The position numbers were made by a program, and so were the translations under genes. DNA of 64,000 nucleotides from Hydractinia symbiolongicarpus (lineage: Eukaryota > Cnidaria > Hydrozoa > Anthoathecata > Hydractiniidae): the NCBI RefSeq assembly GCF_029227915.1, contig NC_079882.1, forward strand, positions 5,456,001 to 5,520,000, written 5' to 3'. This document shows, in pieces, positions 1-10,822 of the stretch. Positions within the stretch are counted from its first letter, which is position 1; each line of letters begins with the position of its first letter. The notes below the pieces were generated by a model. The model was not told where the DNA came from. It searched no databases and saw only the letters and a list, made by a program, of their open reading frames with translations.

Positions 1-688
1 TTGCCAAACAAAAGTGAGAAAAAGGCCTTCAAGTAACGAAAATTTTCTTCCATAGGGTTTTTAAAAGGGAAATAAAAAGCTTTAATAACGGTCATCCCTT
101 AATAAAAGCAGAAGTCGAGTGTCTCTAGGAACGAGGTTCAGTTTGTCACTAACAAACTTTTTTCTTTATTTGAATATTTCAATCATCAACCATATATATT
201 TAGAGATTTGTTAGGTCTCGAAAAAATATTTTTATTTATTTATATTTTGAGCGGCACATCAAAGCAAGCAATATAGGGTTAGCGCTCAGGAACTTCATTG
301 CTAAAAATAATTTTACTTCACGTCGCGCTTCTTGTCGGACTGTTTGTTCTTGAAAATAACATAAACAGAACGGAATGAAGTTAGAACATTGCTTGATAGA
401 ATTTCCCTAACTTTGAATGAAATTCTTCCGGATATGCAATGTATTGTCAATAATTACATGTTATTTATAACTCCCTCCTCCAGAGATGCTAATATTTTAA
501 AATTGTCAAATGCTTAGTTGGTAAAACTAGCTGTAACTACCACCTTGCTTTTTTTTATACTGCGTGGTCAAAAAAAGCTAGTTTCTCTACCATGGAGAGT
601 GAAATAAAATAAAATCTATCTAAGCTTACATATAAGTACAGTAGAAGAGTTTAAAGCATTGTTGTGGCTTCGTGCTGAAGCAACCAAC
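1..688. other. upstream region of the NLR gene, no gene seen
   Basis: AT-rich sequence without a supportable gene. A TATA-like stretch (tttttttatactg) lies near 550-565, and an in-frame stop at 605-607 closes the reading frame upstream of the NLR start. The true transcription start cannot be fixed from sequence alone. Confidence 0.4.
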
Positions 689-3600
689 ATGGCTTCCAAA
701 CAGCCAGACTGGTTCGTAGCAGCAACTGACGAATATCTTCTCAGACTGTTTATTACAACCAAAAAACTCGGTTTAAAGTACGTCCTGCGGATTTTTAATC
801 AACATTTTCCTAAACATCAAGACAAAGCATTACAAGGTAGACATCTTTATCAGCAAATGTCACATTATCAGGCAACTCTCAATAGAGTATTGCTTCCGTA
901 CCAAAGAAATATTTTATTTGGATCTGCGAGTCAAGAAACTTGGTTAGATGATTTGGACTTGTCTTTGCTAATCAAAATTTTACAGCAGACGTCAGATCCA
1001 CAACTAAGAGAACTGAAGAAGCTACAAGAGTTTAGAAACTGGTTGGCTCATCAAGGCAGTAACAGTACTATACCTGAATCGTTATTCCTTCAAAAATTTT
1101 CAGTATTAAAGGCCAACTTGATTACTCTTGGCGCAACAAATGAAGAAGTTGAGTATTTTAAGACGGCAAATTTAGATTTTAACGATTCAAAAAAATTGGA
1201 AGCTATAAAAGATTTGATGCAACAGTTAAAAGACGAAGAAAAAGGTACATTTTTTGGATTAGCCTTTAAAGCTTAGAATAGCAAGGATAATGCGTCATTC
1301 CGAATGTTTCTTGTTGCAGCTTATTTTCAAAATTAATCAAACTTTATCAGGAAGCATTACGTATTAAAACTACCCCCCTGAGAAAATCTAGTTGGTTTCG
1401 GACAAAAGAGCTTCAATATTTATCTATGAATCTTTTTACCTTTTGGTAAAACCTTTATTGATTTCCCCGATACAAGTTTAGCTAATTATGTTGAATTATG
1501 ACATTGTAAGTTAGATGCTGAGAAACAATTGCTGATATGAATGATAATCAGGATAACTATAAATATTAATATTTAGGTAAATATGTTTACAATATCAAAT
1601 TAATTAGCGGAAAGAATATTTACATCACCCCATAATTTAATAAATTCTTAAAACACCAAATTATTTTTTTCATCATGCATTAATTAGCATAATAAAAATC
1701 TATATCCTCTATAGCAACTGTTGCTGACCTCGTGTTACAACCAGTACTGGACATTGTTGCTAAGGAGATACACGATGACTGGAAAGTTCTAGCTACATCA
1801 TTAAAAGTACGCCCCAATCTCATATTAGACTATGATAAATCGCTCTCCACCACAGAAGAGAAAATGAAACGTTGCTTTGAAGCTAAGTTTAACAATATCT
1901 CGTGGAAAGAACTGAAAAATCAGCTGATTAAAATAAACAGAGAGGATGTTGTGAAAATGTTATGTGCTTCTACTTATCTTACGACAGGTATGTTTTCAAA
2001 CCTCGTGCCCAGAACCCTAAGAAGTTGATGCATTGTTTATAAAATGTTTTGCTTTTCGTTACCCGTTGTTATATAGCTTATTTTTAAGATTCTCAGGCTC
2101 ATTTTAATGTTTGTGTGAATAACTGATAATTAAATATGCAACTAGCATAATTGTGATAATGACACCGCAACCTCGAACCCAGGGCCTGTAGCGTTTTTGT
2201 GATATGAGGATTAAACGCGTACTTCTTCCTCATATCAAAAAACGCTACAGGCCCTGGGATCGAGGTTGATGATACCGATGAATTAAAGCTTAATTTCTAT
2301 AATAATAGCCATCGTCTCGTTTTGCGGACACACGTAGAAGGATACGGCCCATATTTTGTCTGTCTGTCCGTTCGTCAAGTTGTGTTACGATGCACGAAAT
2401 ATCGTCGCAATACCTGTCTTCTTCTAATTTTTAGAATTACAAGAAGCGGCAAACCTACTCAAAGATCACTACAACAGTCAAAATAATTTAAAAGAAAATT
2501 TCCACTGTAATTTAATGCTTCGCCACACAACAAGAAGAAGAAAGGGTATTTTAAAACAAAATGCTTCGCCAGTAATCGTTTCTGAAGATATGGAAACAAA
2601 GGACTTTATCAACAAAAACGATTCCGTCATTCTTTTACGAGGGGCTGGTGGGTCAGGAAAAACAACTTTTATAAATAAGCTGTCACAAGAGTGGGCGCAA
2701 AATAATGTTTACACCGGGAAAGATAATGACGCCAACGTGAAGTTTTTATTTTATTTATCCTGCCAAGAACTGAACGAGATACAGGCATCAGATAATCTAT
2801 ATACGTTAATCGAAAGAAAGCATCGGAATTTATTCAGCAAAATATCGTTTGAAAATATACATGAATTTTCCGGCGGAATTCTTATATTCATAGATGGATT
2901 AACTGAACTCACTAAGAGTGAGACCAGTAGAGATATGTACAGGATTGTTCATGAGCATTTAAAAAGTGGATTAAATCGTGACAAATTATGCATCGCAAGT
3001 CGGTTTGGTTTAACAAGTCAATTATTTGACGCAATATTGCAAGAAAAAATAAATGTGAAAATCGTCGATGTAATCGGCTTTGATAAAACTAATATTGACC
3101 GTTTTATCAACTCATATTACAGTCACAATGAGAACAAATGTAATGCAGTTAAACATATGATCAATGAAAACAGCGACCTGCGATCAATGTCTTCGGTACC
3201 CGCATTTTTACGCATCCTGTGCAACCTTGCAAATACATTAGATAGCATGGCAGGCTTAAATACTTGCACCTCATTATGTTTAACCGCAATTTTGATATTT
3301 ATTCAGGATTACAACGAAATACAAGATTTAGCTAACCTTCCTATGACTTCACTTTGTTCTAATAAAATGGTAATCAAGGCAATTTTGTGCCTCGCCAATT
3401 TATCATTCCTTATAATGAAAGAAGGAAGAAATTACTTTTCAGAAAAAGAATTGGGAAAGAATCATGTTCAGGTCGTTGATGGTGGACTGTTTTTGAAATT
3501 TGATACAAACGATGGATATTACAGATTCAAGGATTTGCCTTTAAGCGATTTTTTCTGCGCCCTGTATATCTTTCTGATGGGTGCAGATGGCTTAAACATC

Positions 3601-5022
3601 CTGGGGAAGATTGACTTAGGATCATCCATTTGGAATGTGTTACCAACAGTGGCCGGATTATATGGAATATTTCGACAACATCAAAAAACGAAGCCGTTTT
3701 TGCACACGTTGCTTAGCAATTTAATCAAGAGTTTCTGCAAGTTAAAACAATTTTTAAAGGTGTTTATACATCCGAAAGAATACACACAGAGACAGTTATC
3801 TGTGAACGAGAAAGATGCCTTCAATTTCATCATATCAAAAGCCATGTATTCATTCGGTGATACAAGCAAGAATTTAGTCATCAATGAATCATGGATACCT
3901 ATACTTCGTTTGGTGTATGAGTATCAAAGTGCTCTACCAGAATCATTAAAAAACTTTGTTGAAAACAAAACATGCATAAATTTATCTATTAAATTTCATT
4001 ACCAGATACGATTCGTTGCGCACTTATTCAACTTATTAGATGTTGACCATATTCGTTGTTGTGACATCAACATGACTTCAAATAGTCTCTCAGATGGAGA
4101 GCTGGAATTTATCAGTTGCTTGTTAATTAAATGCGAAAAAATAAGAATTTGGAATACAACATTAAATTGGCAGTTATTCTTAAAAATTGTGCTTAGTTCT
4201 AACGTTACGTTTTTCTCCTTAAAAACACTCGTTTTAAATGGTTGTGAGCTGAACCAAGTTGATAAATCGTATCTGTTGCAGTACATTCCATTGCTCTCCT
4301 CCTTCATGGTTGCTAATATTAACTTCACTAAAGACGAAACCAAACTTTTGGCGGGAAATATACTTATTGCAATTAACCAAAGAATTGCAAAACTCAGCGA
4401 TGTTTATTTCTGGAGGTGCAATCTCTCGAACGAAGCATTCGATGAATTTACACGCGCTATCCCATACCTGAAGGACTTCGCGATAGCCCTTAACAGTATT
4501 TCAACAAAATCGATGCAAAAATTGTCTGCTTCTTTAAAAAATACGCCACGGAGTAGTCGATTATATTTAAGCATTATTTCTTGTGGGTTGACAGACATTC
4601 ATGTTAGACAACTTCAAGGCTGTTTACATCATATCAAAGAGCTTGTTTTGTATGGTAATACTGATATGACTGCAGGTGCCTTTAAACAAATTTCAGATGA
4701 ATTAGTTGACCGAGCCGAAAATTATAACGATCTTCGTTCAACTGGTTTGGGTTTTTCGCATCTAACTGACGAGCATGTCAAAGTTTTGTCACATTGTTGT
4801 CCATACCTGTCAGGATTGTCACTATATAAATGTCATTTGCTGACTTTAGATTCATTTCAAACAATACTAACCGCGTTTGAGACATGCTCTTCCAGAAAAC
4901 GCAGCAAGGTAGACGTGACATTAGATAAAAGTCTATTATCTATGAAAGATATTTTAGCAATAAATTTAAAATGTTATTTAAATTTATATTTTGAAGAAGA
5001 TCTTTTGGAATCGATTTTGTAA
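689..5022 (+). CDS. NLR-like receptor: HEPN (DZIP3 type) - Death-like - NACHT - LRR
   Basis: Predicted intracellular pattern-recognition receptor of 1138 residues. Exons 689-1244, 1715-1987 and 2435-5022; both junctions are phase 1 and the total divides exactly by three. The start is ATG 689 (A at -3, G at +4); the frame is closed upstream at 605. Residues about 15-180 form a DZIP3-like HEPN domain with the Rx4H motif RNWLAH at 116-121. Residues about 190-276 (exon 2) read as a Death-fold helical domain. NACHT follows, with Walker A GAGGSGKTT at 346-354, Walker B IFIDGLTEL and a sensor-like ASRF. From about residue 810 to the end there are irregular leucine-rich repeats such as LKTLVLNGCELN and IKELVLYGN. 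NACHT-LRR proteins of this build act in innate immunity in animals; the ligand here is unknown. Domain naming is by eye. HEPN could be a non-catalytic scaffold. Confidence 0.9.
1245..1714 (+). other. NLR intron 1
   Basis: Intron of 470 bases, donor AAAG|GTACAT and acceptor CTCTATAG|CAACTG, phase 1. It is AT-rich with no recognisable insertion. Confidence 0.85.
2168..2268. repeat. 101-bp palindromic element (CCTCG/CCCAGG family), copy 1
   Basis: Two arms of about 43 bases are near-perfect reverse complements around a short centre. The left arm begins caacctcgaacccagggcct and the right arm ends ccctgggatcgaggttg. It lies inside NLR intron 2 (1988-2434). The same end motif recurs at 25887, 26284 and 63588, so this looks like a short non-autonomous foldback or MITE family. 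Confidence 0.75.
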
Positions 5023-5744
5023 ATTTTAAAAGTTTTTTGTGGTTATTTATACGTTAAGAAACCTTTCTTTCCGTAAATTTGTAATTATGGAACTAAATAT
5101 TGTATATAGATATATTTAAATGAAGGACGATATATTGATATAATGATAAAAAAGAACACGTTTTATGTGGTAAGCTCTCTTCTCTGAAAAATCCTATTTT
5201 ATAAGGGCAGGAAAATGGATATAAACAAACATGGCGGATCAGCCGCATTCATAAAACTGTAGTATAGAATTAATACGCCTTTTTGGGCGCAGCCATATTT
5301 AATTTTCCCGCAAGTGTTGTAAGTTGGACTTTGAACCTTCCGTTTTCGGTAACAACGCATACAAGAAGTACCAAAAAGAAGAGCCTCTTTTGAGAGATTT
5401 ATCGCCTATCTTGGCACGTCTTTGATCGGTAACCAAATACTGAAATGAGAGGAAAGGTGAGGACAGACAAATATAGAATTCTGTATTTAAAACACACTGA
5501 CGAACGAATTCATTAGATCGCATGAATTCATAGAAAACTTTCTAAAAAGCGGACAATAAATGAACTAACATTTTTACACACGAAATCTTTCTAATTAGCG
5601 GATATTTGCAGAAAATCATGCAACTGCTCTTGAAATTGTTTTCTACAAAGAAAAAATAACAAAAACTTAATGTTTTTACTAGAATGGGGGATTGTAGGAA
5701 ATCGAGTTTCTTGACGATTCTGCACGAATGTTTATCGCTTTCGC

Positions 5745-5800
5745 TACGCATGCGCAGTTTGCAGCATGCGCACATGCGCAATAACTCTCATATATAAGCC
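5745..5800 (+). promoter_or_regulatory. orphan promoter-like cluster (NRF1-like motifs plus TATA)
   Basis: Three overlapping CATGCGCA motifs (5748-5780) resemble the NRF1 palindrome core. They are followed about 15 bases on by TATATAA (5792-5798). No coding exon could be recognised downstream, so this may be the start of an unseen or non-coding transcript, or chance. Confidence 0.25.
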
Positions 5801-6613
5801 ATGCTCGACATGCTATATTCCTCGATCTTTCATTTTGCTGGAAAGTTAACTACAATTGTATATCATTAAATGTTAGGATGTTTAACACAGTTTATTATTT
5901 TTTATTTTCACGCACTTCATTTAATCGCCATGGGACTTACTTGGAAAGATTGTACTTTACTTTCATCATGTGAGCAACTGAAGTCGTCTTAGCACGCAGT
6001 AACGAGCCTCGAAGCACGAACGCTATTATTAATGGAAATGACGCCAGAGTAAAAAATCTGAAAGGTTTTTTTGCACTTTTTTGAACTGGGGTCTGCTAAT
6101 TACAGAGAGTACTGTATACCTCCTTGATATAACTTTCTGATACTGAGGAAGTTTTTAAGGAGGCTTCGAAAACTTCAGACAGTCAACTCTAGACATGCGA
6201 AATAAATGCTTTGAACGTCACAAATGTTGATACTGTGTCAGGATGGCGAAACCGCAGGCTTCCATCTCTCACACCACTGTACTTTTGACGTAACCGAAAG
6301 AATTACTTAAACTCGTTTTATACAAATTGGCGAAGTTAAAAGATTGCGGCTAAACGTCTTTTGACAGAAACTTTTAAAAAGCAAAGAGAACATGTAGGAT
6401 TTTAATGTTATTTGTCGCTTTGCCTCAAACGAAGAAGACTCTTCCTGGAGATAAATTTTTTAACCAAAAAAATCTTTAATTGACCGACGCTACACAAAAT
6501 ACTTTACAGGTATAAATGTGTCACACCTTTCTTATAACAAGACGGATCGATCAATTTTGATGGCTTATAAACCGTTTACTTTAGCCGGGCGCTGCGGGAA
6601 AATAGCGACTGAG

Positions 6614-6660
6614 GCTGTAACGTCATGGACCGAACGCAGTGAGGTGCATGACGTTACAGC
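6614..6660. repeat. small perfect palindrome
   Basis: Arms gctgtaacgtcatg (6614-6627) and catgacgttacagc (6647-6660) are exact reverse complements around a 19-base centre. Similar agccgg-cgct wording recurs near 6826-6840. It is probably the core of a short mobile-element remnant. Confidence 0.6.
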
Positions 6661-7734
6661 AAGTATTGCAGGTATTGCTTCCATATTTTACATACTTCAT
6701 TTTTAGAGACTGTTTCATCGTACTCTCAAAAGCTTGAATAAATTAGTTCAAAGCTTGGATCTTTTTTGGACGTTTGACGTCGTTCCAATTTCACGAAAGT
6801 TTATTTACTTTTTGTGTGTACATTTTAGCCGGTCGCTACAGAAATATTGCTCCCGCTCACGTGACTGATATGAGACAATAAAAGCTTAGATATAAAGAAG
6901 ACATCACACTGCCAGGTACTAAAAGTATGTTAGTTAAATATCTCTGAACCATCCAACCATTACTCAGTTACCGAGGATGAATTATGCCGTGTTTACTCTA
7001 TTATTTCCGTTGCTGAATTAGCGTTTCAACCTCAGAAATAACGGCGGGTTTACAAGAGAGACAAAAAGAATGAGTAAATACACAAAAGTAAATATAAAAG
7101 CGTTTAGGTAAAAGTCCAGGTATATAAGTCAAGATATATTAACGTAACACGAAATTACTTTTCCCCTACTTGAATATGGCTTTGTGTCGTTCAAAAGAGT
7201 TTATTTGATCAATTCAAAATTATCTTACACAGCAAATTACCTACCAATATAACCAGCTACTCCAATACTGTTGTTTTTCTGTTCTAATTTATTGTTAGGA
7301 AGATGTGAAAAGAGACTACAATTCACCACTGTAACTAATGGTGGAGTGGATCACAGTTAACACAACTGCCGATAGCTAAAATATTCAGTCGTTCATGGCT
7401 AACAGAATGCAAACTTTGCAGACCATTCTCAACGAATGAAGACCTGCTGGTAATTGCTTAAATCACAACAGGTAACTTGAAGTGGAGTTATTACCTCCAC
7501 ACTGAAAATAATAGGGGAGTCATTGCGACACTCTTTAGGACTTCATTTATATTTGACTCCCTTAGGCGTAAAATTGCTTATAAAATGACTCCCTTATAGA
7601 ATTTTTTTTACTTTTGAGCTTTTATATTTTGAGCAAAATGACCCCCTTCGGCGGACTCTTTGACGTGACTCCTTTAGGGAGTATTTATTGCAGAAAAGCA
7701 CATGAAGCCATACATTCTTCCCTCAAAATATGCG

Positions 7735-7862
7735 TTCAAATTGATTTGTTGCGCGTTCAAATTGATTTGTTGTGCGTTCAATGATTTGATGTGCATTCAA
7801 TGATTTGATGTGCGTTCAAGTTGATTTGTTGTGCGTACAATGATTCAATGTGTGTTCAATGA
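7735..7862. repeat. degenerate ~20-24 bp tandem repeat
   Basis: Repeated units of the form gcgttcaaattgatttgttg, with shorter forms gcgttcaatgatttgatgt, follow each other about six times with indels. No coding potential. Confidence 0.75.
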
Positions 7863-8097
7863 GAGATGTTGGGTGAACTTGCGCTCTTTCAAGATTTTTG
7901 ATGAAAAGCATGAAAGTTAGAACCCACGAAATGAGAACCTTTATGTGCAATTAGCTGAAGATTAATTTTCCTGTTTCCCTTACATTTTCCTGCTCTGTTT
8001 CTACGCATACTTCAATCTCTATTTTAAAATGTTGTTGCAAGACATTCATAAGTTTTGCAAGGGAAGAATGGAAATATTATTAAAATAGGATTGAGTG

Positions 8098-8290
8098 ACC
8101 ACCAGACGTCTTTAAGACGTCTAAAATTGGTATTTTTCAGGTACGGACGCCTTCTGACCTAATCAAGACGTACTATATAAGTCTTTCTGCAGACGTTTTT
8201 TTACAAGACCATTTTCAGACGTTTTTGAGACGTAATTATTTGACATGGTTTATTGCGGTCTCGCTAAAGCCGTCTATGAGACGTATTTGT
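8098..8290. repeat. AGACGT-rich segment flanking the minisatellite
   Basis: The hexamer agacgt or its complement occurs about nine times in 190 bases. A near-palindrome agacgtctttaagacgtct lies at 8104-8122. It directly precedes the 39-bp array and may be the terminal part of the element that carries it. Confidence 0.5.
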
Positions 8291-8293
8291 GAA

Positions 8294-9035
8294 ATGCTTC
8301 AACACGACAATATTTTGACGATACTGACGAAAATGCTTCAACACGACAATATTTCGACGATACTGACAAAAATGCTTCAACACGACAGTATTTTGACGAT
8401 ACTGGTAAAAATGCTTCAACACGACAATATTTCGACGATACTGACAAAAATGCTTCAACACGACAGTATTTTGACAATACTGACAAAAATGCTTCAACAC
8501 GACAATATTTCGACGATACTGAAAAAAATGCTTCAACACGACAATATTTTGACAATACTGACGAAAATGCTTTAACACGAAAATATTTCGACGATACTGA
8601 CAAAAATACTTCAACACGACAATATTTTGACGATACTGGTAAAAATGCTTCAACACGACAATATTTCGACGATACTGACAAAAATGCTTCAACACGAAAG
8701 TATTTTGACGATACTGACAAAAATGCTTCAACACGACAATATTTCGACGATACTGACAAAAATGCTTCAACACAACAATATTTTGACAATACTGACGAAA
8801 ATGCTTCAACATGACAGTATTTTGACGATACTGACGAAATGCTTCAACACGAAAATATTTCGACGATACTGACAAAAATACTTCAACACGACAATATTTT
8901 GACGATACTGGCAAAAATGATTCAACATGACAGTATTTTGACGATAGTGACAAAAATGCTTCAACACGACAATATTTCGACGATACTGACAAAAATGCTT
9001 CAACACGACAATATTTTGACAATACTGACGGAAAC
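8294..9035. repeat. 39-bp minisatellite, about 19 copies
   Basis: The unit begins atgcttcaacacgacaatat and recurs every 39 bases from 8294 to about 8995. Two variants alternate (tatttcgacgata and tattttgacgata), giving a 78-base higher-order period. Because 39 is 3 x 13, frames stay open on both strands; the plus strand spells repeats of MLQHDNISTILTK. A one-base loss near 8838 shifts the frame. I treat it as satellite DNA, not a gene. Confidence 0.93.
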
Positions 9036-10822
9036 CGTCAAGCACACAGTGATCCAACACATGACAGCAATAAATGTCATTTTCAATAAAGCAAGATGGC
9101 GATCAAGAACAACAATAAAAAGGATATATTGCCGGCCACCTCTCAAGGAAGACGTGGTCCATCAGCCTCCTGATTATTTGCCGGGTTTTTTTATTTTAAG
9201 TTTTGTTTCTATCGCTGTTAGCGTGAGAGAGATGTGATGTTGCAGCAAATTTTTTCAACGGAAATTCCTTTAGAACTTAAATTCCTCTCAGCATTTTTGT
9301 CTTTGAAATCTTGACCCTCTTTTTAAACAAGACAGTTACTGACAATACAAACAAAAACTAAGAATGTTATTAACTGCTCTGCTAGCTAAATATTTTCGAA
9401 ATATAAAATATAAATTTCTTAATTAGCTTTTGGTAATTTTACTTATCAATTTCAATCACAGGAACAAACGACTTTTTCAAAAATACCGACAAAAGACGTG
9501 TATCTTGACAGCCAGTACCTGCGCTATTTTCACGCCAGCCACATATTCAAAAGCAAAAAAGAAATAATATTTATAGAAATCATTCAATATTTCATATATG
9601 TGTATGTAACGATTCACCTATTCACAGGTACAGACAAAAATTATTACATGCTATAAAACATAAAAACAGTACAAAGAATCATTTTAAAATTATTAAAAAT
9701 TAGACATATACTTAAAGACAATCAGTATTTGAGGCTTCTAGAAAAAAACAAAAAAATCCGTTGCATTTTAAGTGGAAATCCAACTTAAGGAGTAGCCAAA
9801 CTCTATCACAGGTAATTGACTGAAGAATGAACAGAAACTTTTTTGAACAACCTGTGATAAATAGAAATTAAATTTTTAACATTTAAGGTTTAGAAATTCT
9901 TGCAACAAGTACAAAATCTACAATAAAAGCCAAGTGAAAAATTTAGAATCAAGTAATTACAATCATGTTAAAAATAATAAAGTAATATTTACACGAGTAA
10001 AAAAGTATAAAAAATAATTAAAAAAGAAACAACAATTCTCGGTTGACATAAAACTATATTTACATTGTCCTAAAAATTTAGAACATAAGAACTGAACCGA
10101 TAAATAAGAAAGTATGTACGTACAAGAATACTGTCAACAAAGCTACCATTTTAAAAAAGCTATCATTTTGAAAGTACAAAAACGATACAAAAACTGATCT
10201 AACAAGAAAGATATGCCGTGAAATCTGTCTACAGCGGGTACATATAGCGGTCACCAACAGTTGGAACAGATTACTTCATTTCAGATCAAACATTTAATAA
10301 AATCTCTGTAAGGCGCACACCTGTATGGGACGGTCATTTTTTTGCACCAATAAGATAAGCTTTAGACAGATTCCACTGTGCAACACGATGCTGCATGTTG
10401 GGTAACACGTGATAGTCTTATTCACACGGAGTTTTATCACCATAGTTACAAGAAATACCTAAATTTTTTAGCGGTCATAATTTTGAGCGACAATAGAAAA
10501 AGCTTTAGAAAAGAGGTATAAAACACCTATTGCAAGAACACTTAGTGTACAAGTTGCACACAGGGGTGTAGCCACACCTGTCATTAGGACACGAGTAAAC
10601 ATCTGTTTTCTTTTTAACGGACAGGAATCTCTGTTGTAATCAAGCTTTCCAGCTTGTCGGGATTCTGTCGTGTTAAATAAATTGTGTGTAAAAACATTCT
10701 CAATTCTGTCGTATCAAGACGGGTCCTCGATTATAGATTTTGTTTTTAACTGAACTTCCAAAAGTCCCATACGCATCCATTCAATCCCTAATTGGTGCAT
10801 ATACAACCAGTCTTTTGATTTG
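9036..10822. other. AT-rich gap; includes 3' region of the kinase gene
   Basis: No gene could be supported. The part nearest 10823 should hold the 3' untranslated region of the minus-strand receptor kinase. The rest is AT-rich with no recognisable repeat. Confidence 0.45.

Larger units (their letters stand above)
5023..8097. other. gap between NLR gene and minisatellite; small repeats only
   Basis: No gene could be supported; the few open frames are short and lack family features. It contains a promoter-like CATGCGCA cluster near 5745-5800, a small palindrome at 6614-6660, a patch of repeated actccctta motifs at 7510-7680, and degenerate tandem repeats at 7735-7862. Confidence 0.5.

Noticed and set aside
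3681-4598. Minus-strand and alternative-frame ORFs within the NLR
   Set aside because: Shadows of the NACHT-LRR exon with no independent features.
6518-6706. 62-codon ORF
   Set aside because: Its centre is the palindrome at 6614-6660; more likely a repeat than a gene.
8225-9237. Long open frames on both strands over the 39-bp array
   Set aside because: They arise because the unit is 13 codons long; no upstream exon or domain supports a protein.
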